This document shows, in pieces, positions 1 through 9,232 of a stretch of 64,000 bases of DNA. Both the position numbers and the translations under genes were made by a program. Below the pieces are notes generated by a model. The model made no database searches. It saw only the letters and a list, made by a program, of their open reading frames with translations, and was not told the origin of the DNA. Positions within the stretch are counted from its first letter, which is position 1; the number at the start of each line of letters is the position of its first letter. Origin of the DNA: Pseudobacteriovorax antillogorgiicola (GTDB lineage: Bacteria > Bdellovibrionota_B > Oligoflexia > Oligoflexales > RGVZ01); contig CAMDHM010000011.1 in the NCBI GenBank assembly GCA_945898195.1, positions 1 to 64,000 of the forward strand, read 5' to 3'.

Positions 1-2
1 CC

Positions 3-248
3 CTGAACCACAGCTGCGCCATGGTGCGCGACAACGTGAAATGCCTGTCGCGGCGGACGTGGTGCACGACCAAGCGCGTGGACCGACTGCAGTGCCGCCT
101 AGATCTCTACGTCGGCGCACATAATGTGATGATCGATCTGAAACGGGAAAGCGCGGCGCGGGCGCGATTCAAGGGACAAAGGCAAGGGGCCCAGAAAGTC
201 TGGGCCCTCGGGGTGCTCGCGATTACGGCGCCAGGCGCAGCCATGTAG
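3..248 (+). CDS. C-terminal fragment of a possible IS transposase; frame is open to the left edge
   Basis: Frame reads LNHSCAMVRDNVKCLSRRTWCTTKRVDRLQCRLDLYVGAHN, resembling transposase C-termini (SRRT...L..HL.LY...HN); GC-rich; ends inside a repeat that recurs at 48650-48780. Confidence 0.4.
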   Translation: MNHSCAMVRDNVKCLSRRTWCTTKRVDRLQCRLDLYVGAHNVMIDLKRESAARARFKGQRQGAQKVWALGVLAITAPGAAM

Positions 249-258
249 AGCAGTTTAA
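210..258 (+). repeat. Repeat unit related to the ends of the 48650-48780 element (possible IS right end)
   Basis: GGGGTGCT.GCGATT.CGGCGCCAGGCGCAG.CATGTAGAGCAGTTTAA matches the reverse complement of 48650-48698 with 3 mismatches in 49 nt. Confidence 0.75.
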
Positions 259-263
259 AATTT

Positions 264-2624
264 TCACTTCTTTTCGACTTTAGTGAGCAAATAATCGATG
301 AATGGCATCTGCGGCTGCCCGCCGATGTACCAGCGCTTATAGTAAAAGTAATTGCGCATGATCAACTTCACGTAACTTCTTGTTTCCTGGTATGGAATTC
401 GTTCAACAGCAATAAGCGGGTCATCAAAAGAGATTTGCCGTGACCATTTTTCTGCGGCTGTGGGGCTCGCATTGTACGCTGCGAGCATCAAAATCGGGCT
501 TTTATACGTCGCAAGCAAACGGAAGACATGATGCACACCCAGAGCGACATTCAACTCAGGGTCCGACAAATTTCCCCGCTCATGAATTGCACGACTGAAT
601 TTCACCCGTTTCTCGTTAGAGATGTAACCCTTAGACAGCTTCGACATCTCAATTCGTGCCGTCGCCGGCATTAATTGCATCAGACCAGAAGCCCCAACTG
701 GCGACTGTGCCTTAGGATTAAATACACTCTCCTGACGGATAAGAGCGAAAATGAAATCTGGATCCATCCGCAGGCGTTTCGAATAATCAAAGACAAGGTT
801 ATCGTGCTCACGAGGAAAAAATATCCGTTCAAAGCCAAGGGGTAACGAATTTCTGTAGGAACGAGGAAGCGAATCCATCAGGCGGATGGCATCCAACCAT
901 TCCTTGCCAGCATAAAGAGCCAGAGCCCGCGCCGCAACCTGATCGGCATCAGACGGGTCTTGGTTGACCTCGCGCAACTCACACACCGCATCGGAGGGCA
1001 TCCCAAGACGAAAGAGCGCCGCCACTCGCGCCATGTTGGCTTGATCCTCTCCGGCATAGGGCGCGGTCAGAAAATCCGGCGTAAACCGCGGGACTCGCGA
1101 GGGTTCAAGGACGATCTTCTTACCGGTCGACTTCTCATAGAGAATATGGCCCAAAACGCCGTAATAGGTTGAATAATATTCGGTCGCAAGCCGACGCCAC
1201 GCATGGACTGCCAGATCTTGACGATTCGTGGCTGCATGCACCCGCCCCTGCCAGAATAGGGCGAAGCTGCTTATTGACGAAGATCGTTTTTCTGGTGCTA
1301 GCTTATCCTGATACGCAATGGCAATCGCCAGTGCACCAAGCGCATCACTGAACTCTCGGTCCTCAAACTGGGACAAGACGAGGGTGCTCAGGGCAATTTC
1401 GAAATTTTCATCACCAGGATTCCGCGCAACAAAATCTGCAAATAGCCCTTTGGCTTCCTTGCGTTCCTTGTTGTCGTCCAATATGCGCCCCAGAAGAAAT
1501 TCGCTGCGTAAAACTAAATCATCAGATTTTTCCGCCCTCGCCTCGGCAAGAACCTGGCGCGCGTAGCCTTTCGCTTCTTCCATTTGATCTGCATTCCAAA
1601 GCACCGATGCCATCCGGATTAAAACCGCTGCTTTGCCTGGAAAACCAAAAACCTTTTCAAATTTCGGCATAACTCCGGTCCAAAAGGACAACGACTGACC
1701 AACGCCTTTGCGTCGCAAACAGCGTCCCACTGCATTCCCTGTTTGAATCATGTCATCTAGAAGTGGACCTGTTTTTTTCGCGCCGAAGAGGGAATTTTCA
1801 GCGTTCAGCGCATCGATCAGAAATTTTTCACCCTCTTTGCAACTTCCTGCCTTGCTCTCCTCGCGGGACTTTGCCAGAGGCTTCATCGACTTCGCACCAG
1901 CCACGCCCTCGAGCAGCCCGCTGATCCACGAATGTTTACTGACCATTGCCTCAATTTCAGGAACCACCGCGGTAACTGACGTTTTGAGAAGCGGGCGCCT
2001 TTGGCTAGATAAATTTGAGAAAAAAATGTCGTAAGATTGCTTGCGAAACGGTAACGACCGATAGTCCTTAATTGCACTGAAAGTACGGATAAGTTCATCA
2101 TCCGGCATGGCATCAAGGTGATCTTTTGAGATCGACTTTAAAAAAATCTTGCGCGCTGGACAGCTTCGCGGAGCCACCTTTACGATCGACGCCTCAATAC
2201 CAGATATCGCCGATTCCGGGAGCGTGCTGCGAGTCACAAGGGCCTGCATCACATAGGGCACCAAGGGATGAACCGCGCGCGATTCTTTTTTCGCCAGGCT
2301 CAACTCCTGATCCAAGGCCTCATTCATGTCCTTCAATCTTGTCCCACGCAAGATAGGCTGACCACGAAGAGAATCAACATAGACCTTCGTGAAACGATCC
2401 GATTTTTCCATGAGCTGTTGGTATTTTTGTTCCTCCAAAAGAGGAATGCTCAATTGATCGACATGCCCTGAAAACCAAATTTTCAGATCTGCATCGACTT
2501 GGGGACCAAGCCGTCCATCTGGTTGGGGAGGATAATGCTCAGGGAGAACAGCGGCAGCCGTCCCAAAGGAAACTCCGATACACAACAAGAAGGTCGCCGA
2601 CCAAAAGGCCGTTTTGACATGCAC
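264..2624 (-). CDS. slt: Soluble lytic murein transglycosylase (SLT domain)
   Basis: 786 aa; signal peptide; FALIRQESVFNPKAQSPVGASGLMQLMPATA catalytic motif; C-terminal YVKLIMRNYFYY. Confidence 0.9.
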   Translation of the reverse strand: MHVKTAFWSATFLLCIGVSFGTAAAVLPEHYPPQPDGRLGPQVDADLKIWFSGHVDQLSIPLLEEQKYQQLMEKSDRFTKVYVDSLRGQPILRGTRLKDMNEALDQELSLAKKESRAVHPLVPYVMQALVTRSTLPESAISGIEASIVKVAPRSCPARKIFLKSISKDHLDAMPDDELIRTFSAIKDYRSLPFRKQSYDIFFSNLSSQRRPLLKTSVTAVVPEIEAMVSKHSWISGLLEGVAGAKSMKPLAKSREESKAGSCKEGEKFLIDALNAENSLFGAKKTGPLLDDMIQTGNAVGRCLRRKGVGQSLSFWTGVMPKFEKVFGFPGKAAVLIRMASVLWNADQMEEAKGYARQVLAEARAEKSDDLVLRSEFLLGRILDDNKERKEAKGLFADFVARNPGDENFEIALSTLVLSQFEDREFSDALGALAIAIAYQDKLAPEKRSSSISSFALFWQGRVHAATNRQDLAVHAWRRLATEYYSTYYGVLGHILYEKSTGKKIVLEPSRVPRFTPDFLTAPYAGEDQANMARVAALFRLGMPSDAVCELREVNQDPSDADQVAARALALYAGKEWLDAIRLMDSLPRSYRNSLPLGFERIFFPREHDNLVFDYSKRLRMDPDFIFALIRQESVFNPKAQSPVGASGLMQLMPATARIEMSKLSKGYISNEKRVKFSRAIHERGNLSDPELNVALGVHHVFRLLATYKSPILMLAAYNASPTAAEKWSRQISFDDPLIAVERIPYQETRSYVKLIMRNYFYYKRWYIGGQPQMPFIDYLLTKVEKK

Positions 2625-2638
2625 GAATCGACTCCCGC

Positions 2639-3355
2639 TCAGCGATGTAGATCAGTCCGCCTCAGTGGCGCAACTTCGCCCATCGTAGCACATCCTCCGG
2701 AGGTCGTCGGCAAGGCAAGTTGGGGCTGAAGGGCAAGGACCCGAATCTGTAGCGTCTCAGATTCGGCCAAAAGATCCTTGAGTAGCGGTTCAAAACGATT
2801 CAGCATTATCTTTGCGCAGGCTTTCCAGTCTGACTGGCTACGGGCCAAATTAAATGCGCTCAGGTTTTGCCCCATCAATCGTCCGATTCCAGCCACAGCA
2901 GCGGAATCAACTAATTTCGCAGCGGTTACATCCAGCAAAAGATCGTGAACGTGCCCGATCAGATCGACGACCAACGTCACATCATCGTTCAGCGCCGACA
3001 ATTCCGAAAGTTTCTCGCCAGGCTTCGATTGCCAGGCATGCACTGCCATGCCTTTGAGCGACCCAAGAATAGCCGAACACAGCGAATGAACTGTATCCAG
3101 TGTCTGGGTCGCCAGGGTTGTGGGAGAATCCATCTGGATTTCCAGGCGGGACTTATCGGTAAATTCCAGCAATTCTTTTTTGCGCGGAAGAACACCGCCT
3201 TCATATTCGATCACATCCCGATCAAGCGTGACCCTCGTGATAAAGCTACCTGTCGGCACCAGGGTCGATTCAACCCAGGCCAATGCCTGGGCCAAGGTCA
3301 ACACCGGGACGGGGACCGGAACATGCCGATTGTTGAGCAAGATCTTCTTAAGCAT
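2639..3355 (-). CDS. Hypothetical protein
   Basis: 238 aa ORF in line with the downstream co-directional genes; no family recognised. Confidence 0.6.
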   Translation of the reverse strand: MLKKILLNNRHVPVPVPVLTLAQALAWVESTLVPTGSFITRVTLDRDVIEYEGGVLPRKKELLEFTDKSRLEIQMDSPTTLATQTLDTVHSLCSAILGSLKGMAVHAWQSKPGEKLSELSALNDDVTLVVDLIGHVHDLLLDVTAAKLVDSAAVAGIGRLMGQNLSAFNLARSQSDWKACAKIMLNRFEPLLKDLLAESETLQIRVLALQPQLALPTTSGGCATMGEVAPLRRTDLHR

Positions 3356-3364
3356 CCAGGCAAC

Positions 3365-5311
3365 CTACTTGCGCATAAAATTGACCGCACGAGAATTTTG
3401 ACTATTAACCTGACCGATGCCTCCCTGATTTTCAGAATGATGGCTGGCGATTTCAGATGCCAGAGCCAGCGCACGCTCATCCTGGGGATTGACCTGCAAA
3501 ATCTTTTGAACAGCGGCCCTCGCCTCGGTAAATTTCCCGCCCTTAAAGTAAGCACCTGAAAGAGCATAGAGCATGTTGAAATCGAGTGGGTGCAATTCCA
3601 GATACCGATTTAGTGCATTCTCGATCGCCGTGAATTCGTTTCGCTCGTATGAAAGTTTGATCAGCGAAAATATCGCAGCCGTGTTGTTTGGATTCAGCTC
3701 AAGGGACTTCGTGATCCATTTAGTAGCCTCTAACAACTCACCCATGCCGTGAAAAGCAAGGCCAAGGCCTAGATTTGGCATTTCATCATCAGGCGATAGG
3801 CTGACCGCCTTCTGAAAGTTGATCACCGCTAAATCATAACTATTTTTGAGCAGTGCAACCGTACCAAGACCAATGAACCCCTTGGCGCAGAATGGGTCCA
3901 ACATAGTTGCCTTAATGTATGCCGCCTTACCTGACTCGCCGTCGCCAAGTTTAGTAAAGGAATCTCCGATCAGACGATGCAGGGTCGCCTCATGGTGAGC
4001 TGGAACTCCCTGTTTCCGCAGCATTTCTTCGATCAAACTAATCGCCACCAGATACTGCTTTGATTGAACTTTCGTTTCGATGTCGTCGATCTGAGCATCA
4101 ATTGTACCCACACGCACAGCCTGCGAGATGTTGGTGATGTCCCGGAAGACCTGCCCCATCTCTTCGCCGACCTTTTCCTTGCTGTGAATCTTGCTTGCGA
4201 CGTCCTGATTCTTCTTTACGATATCGTTCGTAATTGCGCGGGCGGAAGATGCCTTCTGGATTCCCTCTGCAAGACTGAAAGGAGACCCAGAGCAAAAATC
4301 GATCCGATGCTTACCAATGTACTCTTCAACCATGGGTGAACGACTCGCAATCACTGGAATCCCAAGGGTCATCGCGGTCATCAACCGATACGGGTCGCCC
4401 TCAAGTCGGTCACGGTTTGAAATGCATGAAATGAACAATGCGTCGGTTGCCTGAAGGACTGTGTTGATACCGTCCCGCTCCGGGGCCACGTAGATAGCAC
4501 GTTGATCAATTCCGAGCTGCACCAGCCGGTGGCGCAACTCTGTGGCAAAGCTACCAATCCCACAAAATACCAGGCGCAACCGGCGAGCCAGGCTGGCATC
4601 TGCGTCAATTGCGATGCGCACAGCATGGGCTAAATCATAGAGCCCCTCTTCCCACTCAACTTGCCCCATGTGGGTGATTACATATTCGCTTTCGGCGAGG
4701 CCCAAACGGGACAAGGCTTCTGCACGAGTTTTCGCAGACCGCTCCACCCGCGACTCAACCCAAGGGCGCATCGTGAAGATACGAGAATCGTCAATGCCCT
4801 CGAGAAGAAGGGCCTGTCTAGCCGCTGAAGTTTGAACGATGAATGCGTCGGCGACATTGGCAACTTCGTTGCGAATCGCCCGAATCTGATGAACATCAGC
4901 GCCTGGGAATGGGACGAGATTATCCACCCACGCTACAAGATGGAAGTGCCTGCGCCACTTAGCTTTTACGGCTTGATAGGCGTAAAGGCCTAAGCGCTCC
5001 TTGATCACCACAACATCAAAATTGACCAAAACATTTTCCAGGCCCGGAAGATATCCTGGATTGTCGTCGTAATCCTTTAGGGCAATGCACTCTAGATCCT
5101 GAAACCAACTCGTTTGGGTCAAATAACCGCAGATGGATTCCGATGCCACGACCTTTATTTCGTATTGATCACGGAGAAGCATAAATTGGTCGATTTCCTC
5201 GACCGTTGGAAGATTTCCGTACACCAAGGCTAACTTTGGCCGACTGGTTTGCTGGGAATTCATTACTTTATCTCCTTCAAATGACCAAAAACAAATCGCT
5301 ATTGGACTCAA
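3365..5311 (-). CDS. Glycosyltransferase (GT4-like) with C-terminal TPR repeats
   Basis: 648 aa; glycosyltransferase-like core (GIPVIASRSPMVEEYIG) followed by TPR motifs (A...LGLGLAFHGMGELLEATKWITKSLELNPNN). Confidence 0.75.
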   Translation of the reverse strand: MSPIAICFWSFEGDKVMNSQQTSRPKLALVYGNLPTVEEIDQFMLLRDQYEIKVVASESICGYLTQTSWFQDLECIALKDYDDNPGYLPGLENVLVNFDVVVIKERLGLYAYQAVKAKWRRHFHLVAWVDNLVPFPGADVHQIRAIRNEVANVADAFIVQTSAARQALLLEGIDDSRIFTMRPWVESRVERSAKTRAEALSRLGLAESEYVITHMGQVEWEEGLYDLAHAVRIAIDADASLARRLRLVFCGIGSFATELRHRLVQLGIDQRAIYVAPERDGINTVLQATDALFISCISNRDRLEGDPYRLMTAMTLGIPVIASRSPMVEEYIGKHRIDFCSGSPFSLAEGIQKASSARAITNDIVKKNQDVASKIHSKEKVGEEMGQVFRDITNISQAVRVGTIDAQIDDIETKVQSKQYLVAISLIEEMLRKQGVPAHHEATLHRLIGDSFTKLGDGESGKAAYIKATMLDPFCAKGFIGLGTVALLKNSYDLAVINFQKAVSLSPDDEMPNLGLGLAFHGMGELLEATKWITKSLELNPNNTAAIFSLIKLSYERNEFTAIENALNRYLELHPLDFNMLYALSGAYFKGGKFTEARAAVQKILQVNPQDERALALASEIASHHSENQGGIGQVNSQNSRAVNFMRK

Positions 5312-5322
5312 AAAACCAACGC

Positions 5323-5724
5323 TTAAATGCCTTGCTCAACGACAGAACGAGCCGGATGCCCGGACCTGTATTTTCCAATATTTTTACGGCTTACTATGTC
5401 TCCCATCTGTTCGCAGAGGTTGGCATGCTCTTTCAGCAGGGCATCTTGAACCGCCAAATCGATGGCAATTGCTGCCAAGCCAAGACGCCCCACGTGGTCG
5501 GAAACCTCTTTCGAATAGCCATTCTGCAATGCCCGGGCATCGATAACACGAAAGTTATGTAGCACGGCCTTTCGACGGTCCAAGGCTGCGGCCGCCTCTT
5601 CAAAAAGGCCCTTTCCGAGCATCTCTATGCCCTTATCGCCAAGGCTTACGTAAACCGACAACGCATGAACGGCAGCATTGCCGAGCGAATTGGCCGACTC
5701 ATCTATGGGATATTTTGAGTTCAT
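5323..5724 (-). CDS. Small helical protein, possibly FliT/FlgN-like
   Basis: 133 aa helical ORF upstream of the glycosyltransferase; FliT/FlgN resemblance is weak. Confidence 0.5.
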   Translation of the reverse strand: MNSKYPIDESANSLGNAAVHALSVYVSLGDKGIEMLGKGLFEEAAAALDRRKAVLHNFRVIDARALQNGYSKEVSDHVGRLGLAAIAIDLAVQDALLKEHANLCEQMGDIVSRKNIGKYRSGHPARSVVEQGI

Positions 5725-5797
5725 CTACTTAGATTTTACGCACCAGAGGGGCGCTGTGTCAAAATTCTTAGGCAGGCGTGTCATCTAAAATCTGGGA

Positions 5798-6760
5798 TTA
5801 AATGGGGTGTGTCGCTGGCTGAGAAATCGGCCCTTTGACCTGAAGGCGAAGCTCACCATTTTTGGCAGCTCCCCCAGAAAATGCGTCCAACAAAAACCCA
5901 AACTTCTCGCCAAGTGATTTTTGCAGCTTTACCAAAAGTTCAAGCTGTAATTGGCTGGTCGGAAAAGGCGACTTAACGGCAATGGACCCACCCGCGGATA
6001 ACGTTAACTCGTCGGATTCGAACCCAGAGCCTTTTTCCAGATTAAGCAGGCCATTCGTCAAGGAACCCTGAAACCCCGCCTTCGTGAATTTCTGATCTGG
6101 TAACCCAAGAGATGGATCACTCAATTTCAACGTGGCATCTATGAATTTCAACTTAATGCTGCCCGAAGAATCCTGCGGCGACGATGAATCAACAGCAAGG
6201 TCCATCGACCCGTCAAGTTTGCCTGAAAAACCAACCCCCTGAAGCACTGGCCCCACCAGCGGGTTCACATCAGCACCGGTAGCCAGCGCCGAAAAAATAA
6301 AGGCCGTAAGTTCATCCACGCGAAATTTCTGTGAGTCCAGTTCGATTTGACTAGGAATTGGATCCTTGCCGCTCACAATTCCACTCAACGGAAATGCCAG
6401 AAAAATAGACATCGACGATAGATCTGGATTTTCAATATAAACATTCGCCGCCAATTTACCGGCCAGGAGGTACAAAGGGTTCATCCGCACTGATAGCCGA
6501 TTGAACTTCAGGGTTTTCGCCTTCGCCCCCCGCCCCGTCACCGACAAGCCAGTGGCCTGCATCCCCGCGGGAAGCTTGGCCCCAAAATCATCCATACTTA
6601 TCGCCAGCCCGGTTACCCGTGAGAGTCCATTTGAAATCGACTCCTTAAGAATCTCATAGGGAAACGTGATCAGCAGGAAGAAAACAAAGCTAACACTGAA
6701 GATGGCGATAATCCCGGTTCTGCCGCTCACCCTATTAAGCAAATTTGTCATCTCACCCAC
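5798..6760 (-). CDS. gspN: Type II secretion system protein GspN
   Basis: 320 aa; N-terminal TM; LPAGMQATGLSVTG...; last gene of the gsp operon. Confidence 0.75.
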   Translation of the reverse strand: MGEMTNLLNRVSGRTGIIAIFSVSFVFFLLITFPYEILKESISNGLSRVTGLAISMDDFGAKLPAGMQATGLSVTGRGAKAKTLKFNRLSVRMNPLYLLAGKLAANVYIENPDLSSMSIFLAFPLSGIVSGKDPIPSQIELDSQKFRVDELTAFIFSALATGADVNPLVGPVLQGVGFSGKLDGSMDLAVDSSSPQDSSGSIKLKFIDATLKLSDPSLGLPDQKFTKAGFQGSLTNGLLNLEKGSGFESDELTLSAGGSIAVKSPFPTSQLQLELLVKLQKSLGEKFGFLLDAFSGGAAKNGELRLQVKGPISQPATHPI

Positions 6761-7412
6761 CGACCTGGTAGCCGCGAGCCGTTAATTTTGTATCGAAGTA
6801 AAGCCGATTGCCGAATCGTCCGCGAATCTCAAGGTCCTGGACGCGGATATAATTACCGGCCTTCTCGATTTCGATCAAAAAATTAAGAACTTTTGGAATC
6901 GATGAATTATTGATTCTAATATCTTTGACCTTTACTTCCTGCATCTTCGATCCCAATGGGTTGTCGGCTTCCAAAGGATTTTTCTGAACATTTAGCCCCT
7001 CAATCTGGACTAAAGTATCCCGAGCGACCTTTTCAAAAAAGGGTTTGACCTGAAGCTCTCCCGTCTTCTTCTGAACCTGTTCCACAACCCTCTGAAATCT
7101 GGCGTCCTCAATTGAATATTCAGCCTTAAGTTCTTGAAGCTCGTGCAGCGCAGCAAAAGCCTCGTTCAACTCCGCCTTCAAGCGATTAACCTGTGAAAAA
7201 TAAATCGCAAAGGCCACAATAATCACAAAACCAATCCCACCTGCAACCCCAGCAAGAACCCCGACCCGCTCCTTTGGTTGCAGCTTATAAAAGCTGTCCA
7301 TCAAGAAATCGAGGCGTTCGTTGTTCGGACCGAAAGCCCGGATCCGAAACTGGTCAATAACCTGATTCAACCGGTCGCGAAGGATTTCAATGTACTTTTG
7401 AATTTCATTCAT
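6753..7412 (-). CDS. gspM: Type II secretion system protein GspM
   Basis: 219 aa; single TM, coiled coil; overlaps gspL and gspN. Confidence 0.75.
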   Translation of the reverse strand: MNEIQKYIEILRDRLNQVIDQFRIRAFGPNNERLDFLMDSFYKLQPKERVGVLAGVAGGIGFVIIVAFAIYFSQVNRLKAELNEAFAALHELQELKAEYSIEDARFQRVVEQVQKKTGELQVKPFFEKVARDTLVQIEGLNVQKNPLEADNPLGSKMQEVKVKDIRINNSSIPKVLNFLIEIEKAGNYIRVQDLEIRGRFGNRLYFDTKLTARGYQVGG

Positions 7413-9151
7413 AGCGGTTTGCCCTGACCGCCCGGACTAGTCGGCGATGTTGGAGAACTTTGTGGTTTGACCGACTTGCTCGCAGTCTGGGTCGACACAC
7501 CCTCCCCGGAGTAATTAAGAGCAATAGTGAATTCGATTATCTTCCCGTCCGTACCTGGCTTTGGTCCACTTTGTTTTTCTTCTATCTCATGAAACGCCGT
7601 CACGGTCTTTAGGGACTCAATGACCGCTGCGACTGAAGCATAGCCATCGGTCTCACCCTTGACTTTGACCTTGCCACCGCCGTCTGAACTCAAAACAAAA
7701 TCAAAGGTGGTGACATCGACTTTTACCGTCTTAGGAATCCGTTCGCTCACAAGCCTCAGCGCCATCAAGGCCGGCGTTGTTGAGTTCTCCCGAACAAAGC
7801 TGTCGACCGCATTACGACGTGCGGCTGTCTCTTTTTTTGCAAGTGTCTTGAAATCAGTCCGAACCTTGGACAAACTTACGTTTTCCGTCTTCATTTTGCG
7901 CTTTAGATCAGGAAACTGCGCGGCAATTTCTTTGATGTAGAGTTGCTGCAATTGGCTGATCTGCCGATTATAAAAAATCGACTTTATCGCAAAGCTTCCA
8001 AGTAAAAGCAGCACGGCAAACGCGACCGCCTTGCTGGCAAGCCCAGCGGCCTTTAAAAGGGACTCGTAATTTTGGACATAGGCAAACTCGCCACGACGCA
8101 GGTTGATTGTACTTAACTTCTTGGAAGTCCCCACGGACCGCATGCCGATGGCAACAGCCTGAGGTATAATCGCCGAATGACTCTGCAACGCTGGATTCAT
8201 TCGCAATTCAGTCACACCAAGATCCAGGCGCGTAACTTCCATCTCAAGTCTATTGGCCAGGTATTGATCCAGATTAGCGATTTTCGAGGTCCCGCCGGAA
8301 ATCATGAGACGTGCGACAGGAGATTTTTCGTAGGTCTTAAAGGCATAAAGAGTGCGGCCAAGCTCCTTGACCAACGAGTTAATCCCAAGGGTCATTCGCT
8401 CTGCGGCGCGGCGCTCAATCCCGGTCAAACCCGATGCTGGATCGGCTTCAAAATCAAGCCGTGACGTGGCATGTTTGATTTCCTGAGCCTGCAAATAAGG
8501 AACTTCCAAATCACGGGCGAGAAACTCCGTTAAAAATTTTCCGCCCATGTTAATCGACCGGAACATCCGTAAAACATCGCCTTGAATCAGGCATAAACTG
8601 GTTTTTTCATGACCGATGTCGACGAGCCCAACAACTTCATTCGGATTCAACTTAAGATGTGGGCCTAAATTGTAGAATGAAAGGCTGTCGACATCAACTA
8701 ATTTTGGATCAATTTTGATTTTCTGAAGGTGTTCCAAAAAGGTTTTCAGGAAAATCTTTTTAGTAAGAACAATCAGCGCTAAAGTCTTCGAATCTGCAGT
8801 GCCCAAGATTTGATGATCAATGATCATCTCATCCAGATTAAAGGGAACGACATCCTCAACTTCCGAAAAAACAGCCGCTTGGATTTTCCGTGGATCTGAG
8901 AAGTTAAATGACAAAATGCGGCTTGATATGTACTGACCTGGCATCGCTGTAATGATGCGGTCGGCATCGAGGGCATTCTCGCGAAACATCTGTTCCATAC
9001 AAGAGGGAATAACAATGTCGGGATCGACATCCTCTCGCACTGGTATAATGGTCTCGTAAAAGTTGGCAATCTCGTACGACTTAAAGGTGTTGATGATCTC
9101 AACGGCCTTTATCGAATAGCTGCCAATGTCGAGCCCAATGATCTTTTGCAT
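7409..9151 (-). CDS. gspL: GspL / PilM-like actin-fold protein
   Basis: 580 aa; MQKIIGLDIGSYSIKAVEI PilM-type start; central TM; C-terminal GspL-like region. Confidence 0.8.
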   Translation of the reverse strand: MQKIIGLDIGSYSIKAVEIINTFKSYEIANFYETIIPVREDVDPDIVIPSCMEQMFRENALDADRIITAMPGQYISSRILSFNFSDPRKIQAAVFSEVEDVVPFNLDEMIIDHQILGTADSKTLALIVLTKKIFLKTFLEHLQKIKIDPKLVDVDSLSFYNLGPHLKLNPNEVVGLVDIGHEKTSLCLIQGDVLRMFRSINMGGKFLTEFLARDLEVPYLQAQEIKHATSRLDFEADPASGLTGIERRAAERMTLGINSLVKELGRTLYAFKTYEKSPVARLMISGGTSKIANLDQYLANRLEMEVTRLDLGVTELRMNPALQSHSAIIPQAVAIGMRSVGTSKKLSTINLRRGEFAYVQNYESLLKAAGLASKAVAFAVLLLLGSFAIKSIFYNRQISQLQQLYIKEIAAQFPDLKRKMKTENVSLSKVRTDFKTLAKKETAARRNAVDSFVRENSTTPALMALRLVSERIPKTVKVDVTTFDFVLSSDGGGKVKVKGETDGYASVAAVIESLKTVTAFHEIEEKQSGPKPGTDGKIIEFTIALNYSGEGVSTQTASKSVKPQSSPTSPTSPGGQGKPL

Positions 9152-9232
9152 GAACGATTATCCCGAATGGCTATCCCGGCGAAATTGCAGTCAGATTCTA
9201 TTGTCGCCCGGGGCCTTTTGATGTGTCAATGA

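Noticed and set aside
2945-3559. 204-aa plus-strand ORF antisense to the glycosyltransferase region
   Set aside because: Spans two well-formed minus-strand genes; composition looks like a shadow frame.
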